A stretch of DNA of 64,000 nucleotides. It comes from an uncultured Granulosicoccaceae bacterium. Its GTDB lineage: Bacteria > Pseudomonadota > Gammaproteobacteria > Granulosicoccales > Granulosicoccaceae. Shown here in pieces: positions 28,779 through 36,659 of this stretch (position 1 is the first letter of the stretch; every line of letters starts with the position of its first letter). The stretch spans positions 20,993 to 84,992 of the forward strand of contig CALGKA010000057.1 in the NCBI GenBank assembly GCA_937927895.1, read 5' to 3'. The position numbers and the translations under genes were made by a program. Below the pieces are notes generated by a model. It made no database searches, was not told where the DNA came from, and was given only the letters and a program-made list of their open reading frames with translations.

Positions 28779-29486
28779 TTACATAAAGCTTTGTAGTTTT
28801 TCGGTGAAGGGTGCTAGTACATCGCCAACTCCTGGTATTGCACTGGCTTTGTCTATCATCGGTGTCAGTTTACCGATCATGCCGCCAAGTTCCCCGCGTG
28901 AACCTTCAGGAACTTTATCCAGCATGCCTGTTAATCCATCTAGCGCCGGTAGGGCTGTATTAGCTGAGTCAACATCTGTAATGCTGCCAAGTGCACTAGC
29001 GGCACCTGAGAATGAAGTGCCGAGTTCAGCGCCCATACCCTCTGGTAAGCCTGAAATTTCTGGCAATTCCATTGACGGTACTTCTACGGTAGGCGTATCC
29101 ATATCAGGTGTAGTGCCCATAAACTTAGTTGCACCCCATGCAAGCAAACCCAGAATGGCTGCAGGAATTAAGATTTTTAGAAAACCGAGCGCGCCAGAAC
29201 CGCCTTTGTTAGTTGTATTGTGAGTAGTTGTTTCTGTGCTTTCATAAGCGGCACCGGTTCTGGTGTCATGCTGGTGCGCATTTCCCTGTGCGTTTGCAGA
29301 AGCGTGGTTCGGGGAATTTTGCGCGTAACCGCGTTCACCTGTAGCCCCTACAGCGGCAGCACCACCAGCAGCAACGCCTGCCATTCTTAATCCCTCTTCG
29401 TTGGTTCCGGCTAGTTCAGCGCCGCCAGCCGAAAGGTGTTGATCGTAGTGTCTGCGTAAAACAGAATCAGTGGTGTTATAAGTCAT
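28779..29486 (-). CDS. Single-pass membrane protein of unknown function
   Basis: 235 residues. The N-terminal 90 residues are Gly/Ala/Asn/His-rich and look disordered. One membrane segment is at about 99-117 (LGFLKILIPAAILGLLAWGA). The C-terminal part is Gly/Pro-rich and seems low in structure (VPSMELPEISGLPEGMGAEL..., KLTPMIDKASAIPGVGDVL). A ribosome site AGGA precedes the ATG. No family is recognised. It is the last gene of a minus-strand run but lies 47 bp from its neighbour and may have its own promoter. Confidence 0.75.
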   Translation of the reverse strand: MTYNTTDSVLRRHYDQHLSAGGAELAGTNEEGLRMAGVAAGGAAAVGATGERGYAQNSPNHASANAQGNAHQHDTRTGAAYESTETTTHNTTNKGGSGALGFLKILIPAAILGLLAWGATKFMGTTPDMDTPTVEVPSMELPEISGLPEGMGAELGTSFSGAASALGSITDVDSANTALPALDGLTGMLDKVPEGSRGELGGMIGKLTPMIDKASAIPGVGDVLAPFTEKLQSFM

Positions 29487-29533
29487 AAGTCCTCCATAAG
29501 GTAGTTAATAAAAAGATGCATTGCAATTTAGGG

Positions 29534-30103
29534 TCAATGATTGGTTGCTAGAGTACGCAGGCTTTCATCTATCTGCAACGCCAAGGCTTCAACGCCTTTC
29601 GCGGTAAGTCTTGGTTCCCAGCCCTTTATCTCTACCACAAAGTCTGAAGCTACCCGGCCATCTGTGGCGTCGATTAATTGTGCTTTGAGATATACAAACA
29701 GAAAACTCGCTTTGTGCAACCTGCCGCTTACCACCCAGGCAGCATCTGCTGCACGGCCCATTTTTGCAGCGACCTCCGGGCGATCAAAAACGTAGCCTTT
29801 GCCTTTGTCTTCTTGATCACGGAGTTGCTGAGACAGTGACGCTATTGAATAATTGTGAGTGTCTTTTAGGCTCTCTGTCAGTAGTGGTCGCAGGGTTTTA
29901 ACACGCTTTTTTTCGTGTTCTATGGCGGGGTGTAGAGTCAGGTCATTGAGATCAAAATCGAGCACCAGTACTTTTGTATCGATCTTGTCTTCGCTGATGG
30001 CATTGGTACTTAAAAGGAATAAGCCAATGGCGATTATTAACCGGGGTGCAGCGCGTAGATTAATGAGTCTGGCGCTTGTGATTAAAGTATTACTCATGTT
30101 CAT
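29534..30103 (-). CDS. Exported DUF2380/DUF3280-like protein
   Basis: 189 residues. The signal peptide covers about residues 1-37 (LIIAIGLFLLSTNAISE). The mature part begins VLVLDFDLNDLT and contains AAKMGRAADAAWVVSGRLHKASFLFVYLKAQLIDATDGRVASDFVVEIKG. This resembles small periplasmic proteins of DUF2380/DUF3280 type often found beside PQQ-dependent dehydrogenase genes. It overlaps the beta-propeller gene by 4 bases (ATGA), so the two are coupled. Function unknown. Confidence 0.7.
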   Translation of the reverse strand: MNMSNTLITSARLINLRAAPRLIIAIGLFLLSTNAISEDKIDTKVLVLDFDLNDLTLHPAIEHEKKRVKTLRPLLTESLKDTHNYSIASLSQQLRDQEDKGKGYVFDRPEVAAKMGRAADAAWVVSGRLHKASFLFVYLKAQLIDATDGRVASDFVVEIKGWEPRLTAKGVEALALQIDESLRTLATNH

Positions 30104-31095
30104 GTTCCGCAGCCTGTTATAAAAATATCACCGTAAGCTCGCGAGCCGTCGTCTGTGTCTATGGTGTTCACCACTTCGAGTGTATCTGCCGCTATGACAC
30201 TTACCGTGTTGTCGAACCAGTTCGCAACATACACTTGTGATTGATCTGGTAGGGTGTTGATTCCCTCAGGGTAGTCACCGACCTCTATTTCACTGTGTAC
30301 CTTGAGTGCTTCTGTATCAATTACACTAACTGTGTTGTCGTATTGATTACTTACAAATGCGTATTGGCCGGCGAATGAGATATCGTACGGCCGATCTCCT
30401 ACTGCAATTACCGCGATTGATTGCATTTTTTCTAAATCAATCACATTGACAGAGTTCGACATAACGTTAGCACTGTAGAGGCGATTGTGCAGCTTATCTA
30501 TTGCAATGCCAAAGGGGCGGTTTTGAGTCGCTGTGGATCTGGTGACTGTAAAGGTGTTGAGTGTTATTTCAGAGAGTGAGTTATCGTCGCGATTACTGAC
30601 ATACAAAAAGGTGTTATCGGGTGATAGTGCAAGCCCTGATGGTGAGCGGCCAACGTTGACTGTGTTGACAATCTCCAGTGGGTCTATAGTAATAGCCATT
30701 ACAACATCTTTGTACCAATCTGCTACGTACAATAGTTCACGTTGGTCATCAACTATAATGGCGAGCGGTCCTTCACCGGCGACTATTGATTTGCCAGTTT
30801 CAAGGCTGTTGCAGTTTATTTCTGATATTGAACTGTCGCCAGGTGTGGTTATCCATGCGCGCTTTAACTTGGTTGAGGTGGTGACCCCTGCGGGTTCTTT
30901 GCCAACGCTTATATTGCGCAGTAGTTTGCCCGTTGTGGTGTTGATAACCGATACGGTATTGGCTTGCTGGTTAGTTATAAACGCAAGAGTATCAGCGTGT
31001 AAGTGACTTGTTATGGGTAGTGCAAGCGCAAGTGTTATAAAAAAGCCTCTTGTACTAAGAGTAGAAGAGGCTAATGATTTATTCACTGGTTGCAT
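30100..31095 (-). CDS. Exported YVTN-type beta-propeller protein
   Basis: 331 residues. After a signal peptide (to about residue 35, LHA-DTLAF) come seven or so repeats of the form NTVSVINTTTGKLLRNISVGKEPAGV, DNTVSVIDTEALKVHSEIEVGDYPEGI and DNTVSVIAADTLEVVNTI, the YVTN/lactonase-like propeller. It is related in type to the PQQ-associated propeller at 44354-45343. These proteins accompany PQQ alcohol dehydrogenases; their role (scaffold, chaperone or cofactor handling) is not settled. It lies 22 bp after the SRPBCC gene and is coupled to the next gene. Confidence 0.88.
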   Translation of the reverse strand: MQPVNKSLASSTLSTRGFFITLALALPITSHLHADTLAFITNQQANTVSVINTTTGKLLRNISVGKEPAGVTTSTKLKRAWITTPGDSSISEINCNSLETGKSIVAGEGPLAIIVDDQRELLYVADWYKDVVMAITIDPLEIVNTVNVGRSPSGLALSPDNTFLYVSNRDDNSLSEITLNTFTVTRSTATQNRPFGIAIDKLHNRLYSANVMSNSVNVIDLEKMQSIAVIAVGDRPYDISFAGQYAFVSNQYDNTVSVIDTEALKVHSEIEVGDYPEGINTLPDQSQVYVANWFDNTVSVIAADTLEVVNTIDTDDGSRAYGDIFITGCGT

Positions 31096-31117
31096 ATTGA
31101 AGTGTAAATCTGTGGAG

Positions 31118-31702
31118 TCAGCTTTTGCCTTCGACTAATTGTTTTAAGCCTTCAAGGCCTGCTTTATACAAATTGGTGACCGCCTCGACTGCAGCCTCGT
31201 CGTTTAGTTCTGGTGGTGGATCGTTGTTCGGGTAACCGCGATAAAACGCGCCCTTCCATGTAACGATCGCCTTGTCGCCATTTGCTTTGACACTCAACGT
31301 TGCAGAGTAATTGTTCACCGGCAATACTGATACATCGTGAGTGGCGTTGGGTATTCGATACTTGTAGGTCATTTTTTCGGGCTGGTACCCTTTTAGCGAC
31401 TCTATAACCTGTGCTCCCCCGGTCAGAGTAAGAGTACGTGTTGAACCTTTTTCGTTATCGTTGTCAGCGGTAGAAGCTTCAACCATGGGTAGCCATGTGG
31501 CATCTGCAAAGTTTTGAATTACCTCCCAGACGGCTTCTGCACTTGCATTTATTTCAATTGTTTCTGTCACTTTCTGGCGCGTGGGTCCGTGCGCAAACGC
31601 AACAGTGTTGACAAGCAGCATGGACAATACAGTGAGCAAAGTTATGGCTACATTGTTGCCAAAGATCCGGCCTAAGCGGCGTGGGGAATAAGTAGCGGTC
31701 AT
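31118..31702 (-). CDS. Exported SRPBCC (START-like) family protein
   Basis: 194 residues from MTATYSP; a 20-codon extension upstream from 31762 has no support. A signal peptide ends at about VAFAHG. The mature part, VTETIEINASAEAVWEVIQNFADATWLP..., has the SRPBCC/polyketide-cyclase pattern of a ligand-binding helix-grip fold, ending in AVTNLYKAGLEGLKQLVE. Periplasmic members are common next to PQQ alcohol dehydrogenase genes and related to MxaD, which aids electron transfer from methanol dehydrogenase to its cytochrome in some methylotrophs. A similar role here is inferred. Confidence 0.85.
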   Translation of the reverse strand: MTATYSPRRLGRIFGNNVAITLLTVLSMLLVNTVAFAHGPTRQKVTETIEINASAEAVWEVIQNFADATWLPMVEASTADNDNEKGSTRTLTLTGGAQVIESLKGYQPEKMTYKYRIPNATHDVSVLPVNNYSATLSVKANGDKAIVTWKGAFYRGYPNNDPPPELNDEAAVEAVTNLYKAGLEGLKQLVEGKS

Positions 31703-31828
31703 TTTAAATCCCAAAGATATTAATGTTGTGTGCCAGTTTATACAGCTTACGAGGTGTTGCAAACTGTTCGCGCCGGTTTGAGCGAATTGGGTGATGTACG
31801 CTAATTGAACCTAGCGATTATTGCTAGG

Positions 31829-32281
31829 CTATTTGCCGGGTATTAGTGCCTGTGGTGCATCGACAAATATAAGCTCATCGCTGACCACATTTACTTGTTC
31901 GCCAGTAGCAGCACCCGGTGCTTCAGCTTGTGCGACCTGTCCAATAACGGGTAATCCTTTTCTGAGTTTTCTACTGGCTTTATTGACTTTATCGTGTAGT
32001 TTCGCAGAGTAGGGTAGTCCGTAGGCTCTGGGTACAGTTCGCCCCATACCGCGGTCAAGGTCCGTGCCCCATAGATAAATACGTTCGGGTTCTACAACTT
32101 GTATTGCATGCAGGTAGAACTGATTAGGCACTTCGCGCGATGTTGGCCAGCCTAAAATGGCAGAGTACGAGTGATAGGTAATCACAAAGAAGCCAATCAC
32201 GATAGTGGTGCTTATAGCTTTAACGATCCAATGCCAGTTAGAGTACAAATTAAGCGAAAGCAACAACACGGCTATGATCAC
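31829..32281 (-). CDS. Small membrane protein of the TolQ/ExbD-like module
   Basis: 150 residues. Two N-terminal hydrophobic segments (about 1-12 and 19-38: IIAVLLLSLNLY and IVKAISTTIVIGFFVITYHSY) precede a polar domain with WGTDLDRGMGRTVPRAYGLPYSAKLHDKVNKASRKLRKGLPVIG. No family is recognised. It follows the ExbD-like gene (68-bp gap) in the same orientation and is probably the third part of that module. The start could be shorter. Confidence 0.65.
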   Translation of the reverse strand: MIIAVLLLSLNLYSNWHWIVKAISTTIVIGFFVITYHSYSAILGWPTSREVPNQFYLHAIQVVEPERIYLWGTDLDRGMGRTVPRAYGLPYSAKLHDKVNKASRKLRKGLPVIGQVAQAEAPGAATGEQVNVVSDELIFVDAPQALIPGK

Positions 32282-32349
32282 ATAGGCTGTAATTAGCGCA
32301 TTTGTATCGAGTGCTGGAATGATTATCTCCTGGTATTTCTTTTGGTTAG

Positions 32350-32979
32350 TTATCGGGCGACCAGCGACTTTGGTAGGCGATTTACATTGTCAATACTGCC
32401 GTCAGGCAGTACTGTAAATCGCACTGCAGTTTTCTCTGTGCCTTTTTCCTCAAGTGTGGTGGTGCCGTAGTACACTACTTCATACACAGGGTTTACTCTT
32501 GCGACCTTAACGGCAACAGGCACTGCTTTGTACGATTCTGTATCGTAGTAATGTAGATTAACGGTATATTCGCCCGGCATCATTCCTCTAAGCGCCAGAA
32601 CCTCTTGATTGAGAGGGTTGTCTATTTCTTTCCCTTCTACAACAATGCGATCGTTTAGCATGCCGCGATCATCACGATCAAGATGCAAAATATCAGTTTC
32701 TCTTTTTTTGTAGAACGCGACTTGACCTTCAGGGTCTTCTACCCATGTATCTATGTCGTCTGCGCTGTAGTCTTCCCAGGTTACAGTGATAACGTATTCA
32801 GCTTCTATGTCTATTTTTCCAGCATCAGCTTCCGGGTTTAAAAATATAATTGAGATAAAAAACAAAAGAATAAAGCCAAGCAATACGTTAAACAGTAGAT
32901 CTGTAAATGGATCAGAACCTGTCAGCCGCTTTGTCCGATATGCTGCGGCGGCCGAACTTCCATTGAGTTGAATCGTCAT
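32350..32979 (-). CDS. ExbD-like single-pass protein with DUF2135-like periplasmic domain
   Basis: 209 residues. The membrane segment (about 24-46) is preceded by SDPFTDLLFNVLLGFILLFF, matching the TPF-x-D-VMLVLL start of ExbD/TolR. The proton-path Asp (Asp27) is kept. The periplasmic part is not the usual ExbD fold: DIDTWVEDPEGQVAFYKKRET...LDRDDRGM...MMPGEYTVNLHYYD resembles the beta-sandwich DUF2135 or related domains (D-x-D-x-W-V-x-DP-G). The TolQ/ExbB-like gene is 12 bp upstream. A proton-driven energiser acting on an unknown periplasmic partner is inferred. Confidence 0.75.
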   Translation of the reverse strand: MTIQLNGSSAAAAYRTKRLTGSDPFTDLLFNVLLGFILLFFISIIFLNPEADAGKIDIEAEYVITVTWEDYSADDIDTWVEDPEGQVAFYKKRETDILHLDRDDRGMLNDRIVVEGKEIDNPLNQEVLALRGMMPGEYTVNLHYYDTESYKAVPVAVKVARVNPVYEVVYYGTTTLEEKGTEKTAVRFTVLPDGSIDNVNRLPKSLVAR

Positions 32980-32991
32980 GTGGTGGGTACT

Positions 32992-33609
32992 TTAAGTATC
33001 TTTGGAGAGTATAAGTGAAGCGATTACTGTTTCAGTTTGCCGCCCCAACACAAGGTATTGAACGCTTAAAAAGGTGGCAGCAATAAGCCCTGTGAGCGTT
33101 GTGAATAAAGCGGTACCCATACCAACACTCATTGATACTAACAGTTTCTGCAGTGCGTCTTCTCCCACTATTTTTTCGCCGGTCAGTGAGCTGAAAATTA
33201 AAATAAAACCTATTATGGTACCCGCAAGCCCGAGCCTAATCGCGATATCGACTAAAAACCAACCAGTTTCAACCGGTGCGCGCAATTTGTCTGCGACTAT
33301 TTCAAGCGGTAGTTCCCGGGTGGCATTTTGCGCATAATATTTATGCTTTGCAGTGCTGTTCGGTTGTTGAGCCATTTGTAGGAAAAAGCTATACCGAATG
33401 ACATACCATGCGGCGTGCGCGCTTGAAGCAATAGTAAGCAGTGCAATAGCTTTGGTTATGTGACTGCGGTCTTTTGCGAACATGGGGGCTACAAGGTCTA
33501 AGTTCCATGCTATGTAGAGCCCGAAGCAAAACAATAACAGTAACAACCACCACAGCAGTGCGAATAGGTGTGGGTGTTGTTGGTCACTAATGAGTTGCGG
33601 TGCTTTCAT
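32992..33609 (-). CDS. MotA/TolQ/ExbB-like proton channel subunit
   Basis: 205 residues with four hydrophobic segments. The C-terminal half (IRLGLAGTIIGFILIFSSL..., LLVSMSVGMGTALFTTLTGLIAATFLSVQYLVLG) has the ExbB/TolQ channel pattern, in which two long helices form the pentamer around the ExbD dimer. The N-terminal two segments (ALLWWLLLLLFCFGLYIAW and AIALLTIASSAHAAWYVI) replace the usual single one. It lies 26 bp after the Sel1 gene and 12 bp before the ExbD-like gene. No TonB or TolA gene is nearby. Confidence 0.85.
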   Translation of the reverse strand: MKAPQLISDQQHPHLFALLWWLLLLLFCFGLYIAWNLDLVAPMFAKDRSHITKAIALLTIASSAHAAWYVIRYSFFLQMAQQPNSTAKHKYYAQNATRELPLEIVADKLRAPVETGWFLVDIAIRLGLAGTIIGFILIFSSLTGEKIVGEDALQKLLVSMSVGMGTALFTTLTGLIAATFLSVQYLVLGRQTETVIASLILSKDT

Positions 33610-33635
33610 GGTTTTCCTGCTAGCTGATACTGAAC

Positions 33636-34184
33636 TTAAAGGCCTTCATCAATTAACGATTGTAGTTTTGCCCACTTAGTGAGTGCAGTGTTTATTTGCA
33701 GTGGTGATAGTGTCCATTCTTGTGATATCTGACGAAGGTATAGTTCAGCTGCCGGGTTACCGTGTATGTCTGCCATGTTGTACCATGCGAATGCTCGCAT
33801 AGGATCTGAGCTTACACCCAGGCCAAGCTTAAACATATGTCCAAGGTTTAGCTGAGCTTCTGCAATACCTGCGCGTGCCGCTTCAAAATACAATTGACTA
33901 GCGCGTTGATAGTCTCGATCGATTCCAAGGCCTAAGTAGTAAAGGTTGGCCAGTGAATTAGAGGCGCGTCGATCACCTTTATCTGCAGCCGCAGCGTAAT
34001 AGTCTGCTGCTATGTCGTAACGCCCGGCAGCCATTGCGGCGACTGCGCTATTAGGTCGGTTTGGTGCGAAAAGTAAAAATGCCCCCGCAACAATTATGAC
34101 CGTTGACAACACAGCAAAGCTGCGAAAGAGCGTTGTGTGCAATTCTTTTTGCTTCAGTTCTGCTTGTGAAAGGTATGGACTCAA
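33636..34184 (-). CDS. Membrane-anchored Sel1-repeat protein (first gene of the leftward run)
   Basis: 182 residues. One membrane segment (about 20-42) is followed by Sel1 repeats (SNSLANLYYLGLGIDRDYQRASQLYFEAARAG and AQLNLGHMFKLGLGVSSDPMRAFAWYNMADIHG). It resembles the protein at 17918-18442 in length and layout. It is placed first in the minus-strand run with the TolQ/ExbD-like genes, suggesting it docks something to that complex. The divergent SoxYZ-like gene starts 151 bp away, so the promoters of both runs lie in between. Confidence 0.87.
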   Translation of the reverse strand: MSPYLSQAELKQKELHTTLFRSFAVLSTVIIVAGAFLLFAPNRPNSAVAAMAAGRYDIAADYYAAAADKGDRRASNSLANLYYLGLGIDRDYQRASQLYFEAARAGIAEAQLNLGHMFKLGLGVSSDPMRAFAWYNMADIHGNPAAELYLRQISQEWTLSPLQINTALTKWAKLQSLIDEGL

Positions 34185-34334
34185 CAGCGTTCTCTGTGGT
34201 CAATCAGTATGATTTATCGGGGCTGCCTCTTGGACAGTATGCAACAGATACGCTATTGTACCAATAGGGGATTACTACTCTCTTACTATAGAAACGGCGC
34301 AGTACCGCTTTGGATTAACCGACGGGTCATTGTA

Positions 34335-35219
34335 ATGAAAAGCGTGTGGAACAGTAATTTCAGGGGTAAAACCCCGGGTAAATTGATCGCAGTCTTAAGC
34401 CTGATGGTTATAATTGTAATCAACGGTGTGGGTATCAGTTATGCCGCTCAGGCAGGCAGTGCCAAAGACAAATCCAATAAACCGGCATTAATTGACGATC
34501 GCTGGGCAATGCTACACGAGCAAGTGTTTAACAAGCGGCCGATTCTTGAAACTTCTGAGGTTATCTCTTTAGAAGCACCGGGTCGTGCTTTTGATTCAGC
34601 GCGTGTATCGGTTACGTTGCGTTCGCTGGCTGCTCAAACAGAGCAAACGTATATCAAAAAGTTGTATTTAATAGTCGATAAAAACCCGGTACCGGTTGCT
34701 GCTACTTTTACCTTTGAGCCAAACAAAGGGTGGCAAACGATAGATACCGAAATACGAATCAATGAATACACCCATATGCGTGTAGTCGCTGAGATGAACA
34801 CTGGCGAATTACACATGGATTCTTCTTTTGTGAAAGCGCAGGGTGGGTGTTCAGCTCCTCCATCTAGTTATGAACGATCTAATCAATCAAAGCTCGGGGG
34901 ATTTGAAGCATCGATAACTAACTTGCTTGATCCTAAAGTACCAGCGCTTGCCCGTATTCGGATTAATCATCCGAATGCCAGCGGTATGCAGTTTGATCAA
35001 ATGAGCCGAACGTATATTCCGGCGCATTATATCCACACCATGGGCGCTGAGTTTAACCAACAACCACTATTTCATTTGGAAACCAACTTTTCTCTCAGTC
35101 AAGATCCCATCTTAGGTTTCAATTTTGAACCATCTGAAGATGGAGAACTCAAACTGTTTGCTATCGATTCAAAACAGAACCGATTCGAGCAGAAGTGGCA
35201 AATTACCGCAAAAAACTAG
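34335..35219 (+). CDS. Quinoprotein-dehydrogenase-associated SoxYZ-like carrier (copy 1)
   Basis: 294 residues from ATG 34335, chosen because a signal peptide follows (LIAVLSLMVIIVINGVGISYAA); the frame is open from 34209 but has no support there. The SoxY-like domain (DRWAMLHEQVFNKRP...VSLEAPGRAFDSARVSV...LYLIVDKNPVPVAATFTF) ends in QGGCSAP, where SoxY carries its substrate-binding Cys. The SoxZ-like domain (ARIRINHPNASGMQFD...LETNFSLSQDPILGFNFEP) follows, so it is a SoxY-SoxZ fusion. In PQQ-linked systems the bound substrate is unknown. Confidence 0.88.
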   Translation: MKSVWNSNFRGKTPGKLIAVLSLMVIIVINGVGISYAAQAGSAKDKSNKPALIDDRWAMLHEQVFNKRPILETSEVISLEAPGRAFDSARVSVTLRSLAAQTEQTYIKKLYLIVDKNPVPVAATFTFEPNKGWQTIDTEIRINEYTHMRVVAEMNTGELHMDSSFVKAQGGCSAPPSSYERSNQSKLGGFEASITNLLDPKVPALARIRINHPNASGMQFDQMSRTYIPAHYIHTMGAEFNQQPLFHLETNFSLSQDPILGFNFEPSEDGELKLFAIDSKQNRFEQKWQITAKN

Positions 35220-35256
35220 CGTTAGCTATGCAACGAACTTTATTGGAGACCGATTT

Positions 35257-36126
35257 ATGCTCGCTTTTAATTCGCGTATTTTAGCTTATTGCTTTATTGT
35301 TTTATCAACCGTGGTTTTTGTGCCTTTTGAAGCTGCAAATTCAGCGGCTGAAAAAGCCGCCGCCACTGACGATGTAGATCGTTGGGCTGCGTTGGCGCCG
35401 AGTTTTTTCGGTGATAAAGAACTCAAAGAATCTTCTGATGTAATAACCATTGATGCTCCCAATCGCGCGCACGATGCAGCGTTAGTGCCGATTGTTGTTT
35501 ATGCTGAAGGTGATGCCAGGCAAATTAAAAAGGTGCATTTAATTGTTGATAAAAATCCTTTGCCATTGGCGGGTATATTCAACTTTTCCGATGGGAATCG
35601 TTCTGCGTGGCAATCTTTTGAAACTCGTATACGCATTAATGAATACACCCACGTGCGTGCAATAGCCGAACTTGACGATGGCACGTTGCACATGGCCTCT
35701 AAGTTTGTAAAAGCCGCCGGTGGTTGTTCAGCGCCAGCATTAGCAGATATGGCCGTTGCCATGGAAAATGCTGGAAAAATGAAAATTCTAGTCGATGATA
35801 TTTCAGCGACAGACAGAGTGGTTGCCACGCTTCCGCCAGAGTTACGCGCTAACTCAGAGGCAACTATAAAAATACGACACCCAAACAATTCCGGAATGCA
35901 GTTTGATCAAATTTCCAGGAACTACATTCCGGCGTTCTATGTACATTCAATAGTGGCAGAGCTAGATGGCAAAGAGCTTCTTAACGTAGAAACTAACTTT
36001 TCAATGAGTGAAAACCCGGTAGTGCGATTTCAGTTTGCAAGTGCTGCCAAAACTGACAGCCTAAAAGTGTATGCAGTTGATTCAAAGAATAATCGCTACG
36101 AGCAAAAAGCTGACCCTGTAATGTAG
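35257..36126 (+). CDS. Quinoprotein-dehydrogenase-associated SoxYZ-like carrier (copy 2)
   Basis: 289 residues from ATG 35257, which follows GGAG by 8 bases; the longer frame overlaps the upstream gene and is not supported. The layout is the same as copy 1: signal peptide, SoxY-like domain with LIVDKNPLPLAGIFNF and the carrier motif AGGCSAP, then SoxZ-like IKIRHPNNSGMQFDQISRNYIPAFYVHS. The two copies are clearly homologous yet well diverged, so the duplication is old. It is followed by a bidirectional terminator. Confidence 0.88.
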   Translation: MLAFNSRILAYCFIVLSTVVFVPFEAANSAAEKAAATDDVDRWAALAPSFFGDKELKESSDVITIDAPNRAHDAALVPIVVYAEGDARQIKKVHLIVDKNPLPLAGIFNFSDGNRSAWQSFETRIRINEYTHVRAIAELDDGTLHMASKFVKAAGGCSAPALADMAVAMENAGKMKILVDDISATDRVVATLPPELRANSEATIKIRHPNNSGMQFDQISRNYIPAFYVHSIVAELDGKELLNVETNFSMSENPVVRFQFASAAKTDSLKVYAVDSKNNRYEQKADPVM

Positions 36127-36150
36127 GCAAAAAGCTATAGTAGTAAAAAA

Positions 36151-36180
36151 AAACAGCGCTCATCGAGCGCTGTTTTATTT
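36151..36180. terminator. Bidirectional terminator between convergent genes
   Basis: ACAGCGCT-CATCG-AGCGCTGT with T-rich flanks on both strands (TTTTATTTT on plus, ten T on minus). It serves the SoxYZ-like gene and the exported gene at 36212-36622. Confidence 0.9.
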
Positions 36181-36211
36181 TATGCTTTAAGTATCTAAAG
36201 TAATAGTGATA

Positions 36212-36622
36212 TTAAAAGCATTTTAAGGTTGATTCGGCCTGTACACGCTCAAATAGTTCTAATTTGTGCTTGGCCCAGTTTGAATCTCTATAGAAGATCC
36301 CGCGCTGACCTTTATCAAGCTGAACTTGCATAATAGTGTTGGCTTTTTCAAAATCTTCATGGCTGATTTTTGACATAATCAAATCAATGCTGCAAGAGCA
36401 CTGATGCAAGCTTGTAAATGAGTTTCCGTTAGATGCCATACACGCTAAGACATAATCTGCTATTACGTGGGTGGGGTATGTTTCTGGCGTTTCTGTTGTT
36501 ACTTCGGTGGTGGCAGCGCAGTCGCAGTCAGTATCTGAAGCGATCACGGCAGGCGTAATAAAAGCACATGCTAGAAGTAGTTTGCGCGAAAAGCATGCGG
36601 TAAAGATTGTATTGGCGTTCAT
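36212..36622 (-). CDS. Small exported cysteine-containing protein
   Basis: 136 residues. A signal peptide covers about residues 1-28 (LLLACAFITPAVIASD). The mature part has six cysteines, including CDC, CSC and a near-terminal Cys, with HQCSCSIDLIMSKISHEDFEKA, so disulfides are likely in the periplasm. Two copies of such small proteins with CxC pairs are frequent near XoxF/PQQ clusters, but the function is not known. It is co-oriented with the exported gene at 36660-37337, 37 bp after it. Confidence 0.75.
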   Translation of the reverse strand: MNANTIFTACFSRKLLLACAFITPAVIASDTDCDCAATTEVTTETPETYPTHVIADYVLACMASNGNSFTSLHQCSCSIDLIMSKISHEDFEKANTIMQVQLDKGQRGIFYRDSNWAKHKLELFERVQAESTLKCF

Positions 36623-36659
36623 AGTGTTCTCATCTTTCGGTGCTGGTTACTGTGCCAAG

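Noticed and set aside
32350..33609. Zorya-type (ZorAB) defence system
   Set aside because: The TolQ/ExbB- and ExbD-like pair resembles MotAB-type channels, but no ZorC/D/E helicase or nuclease genes are nearby, the ExbD-like protein has no OmpA-type peptidoglycan domain, and the neighbours are methanol-oxidation accessory genes.
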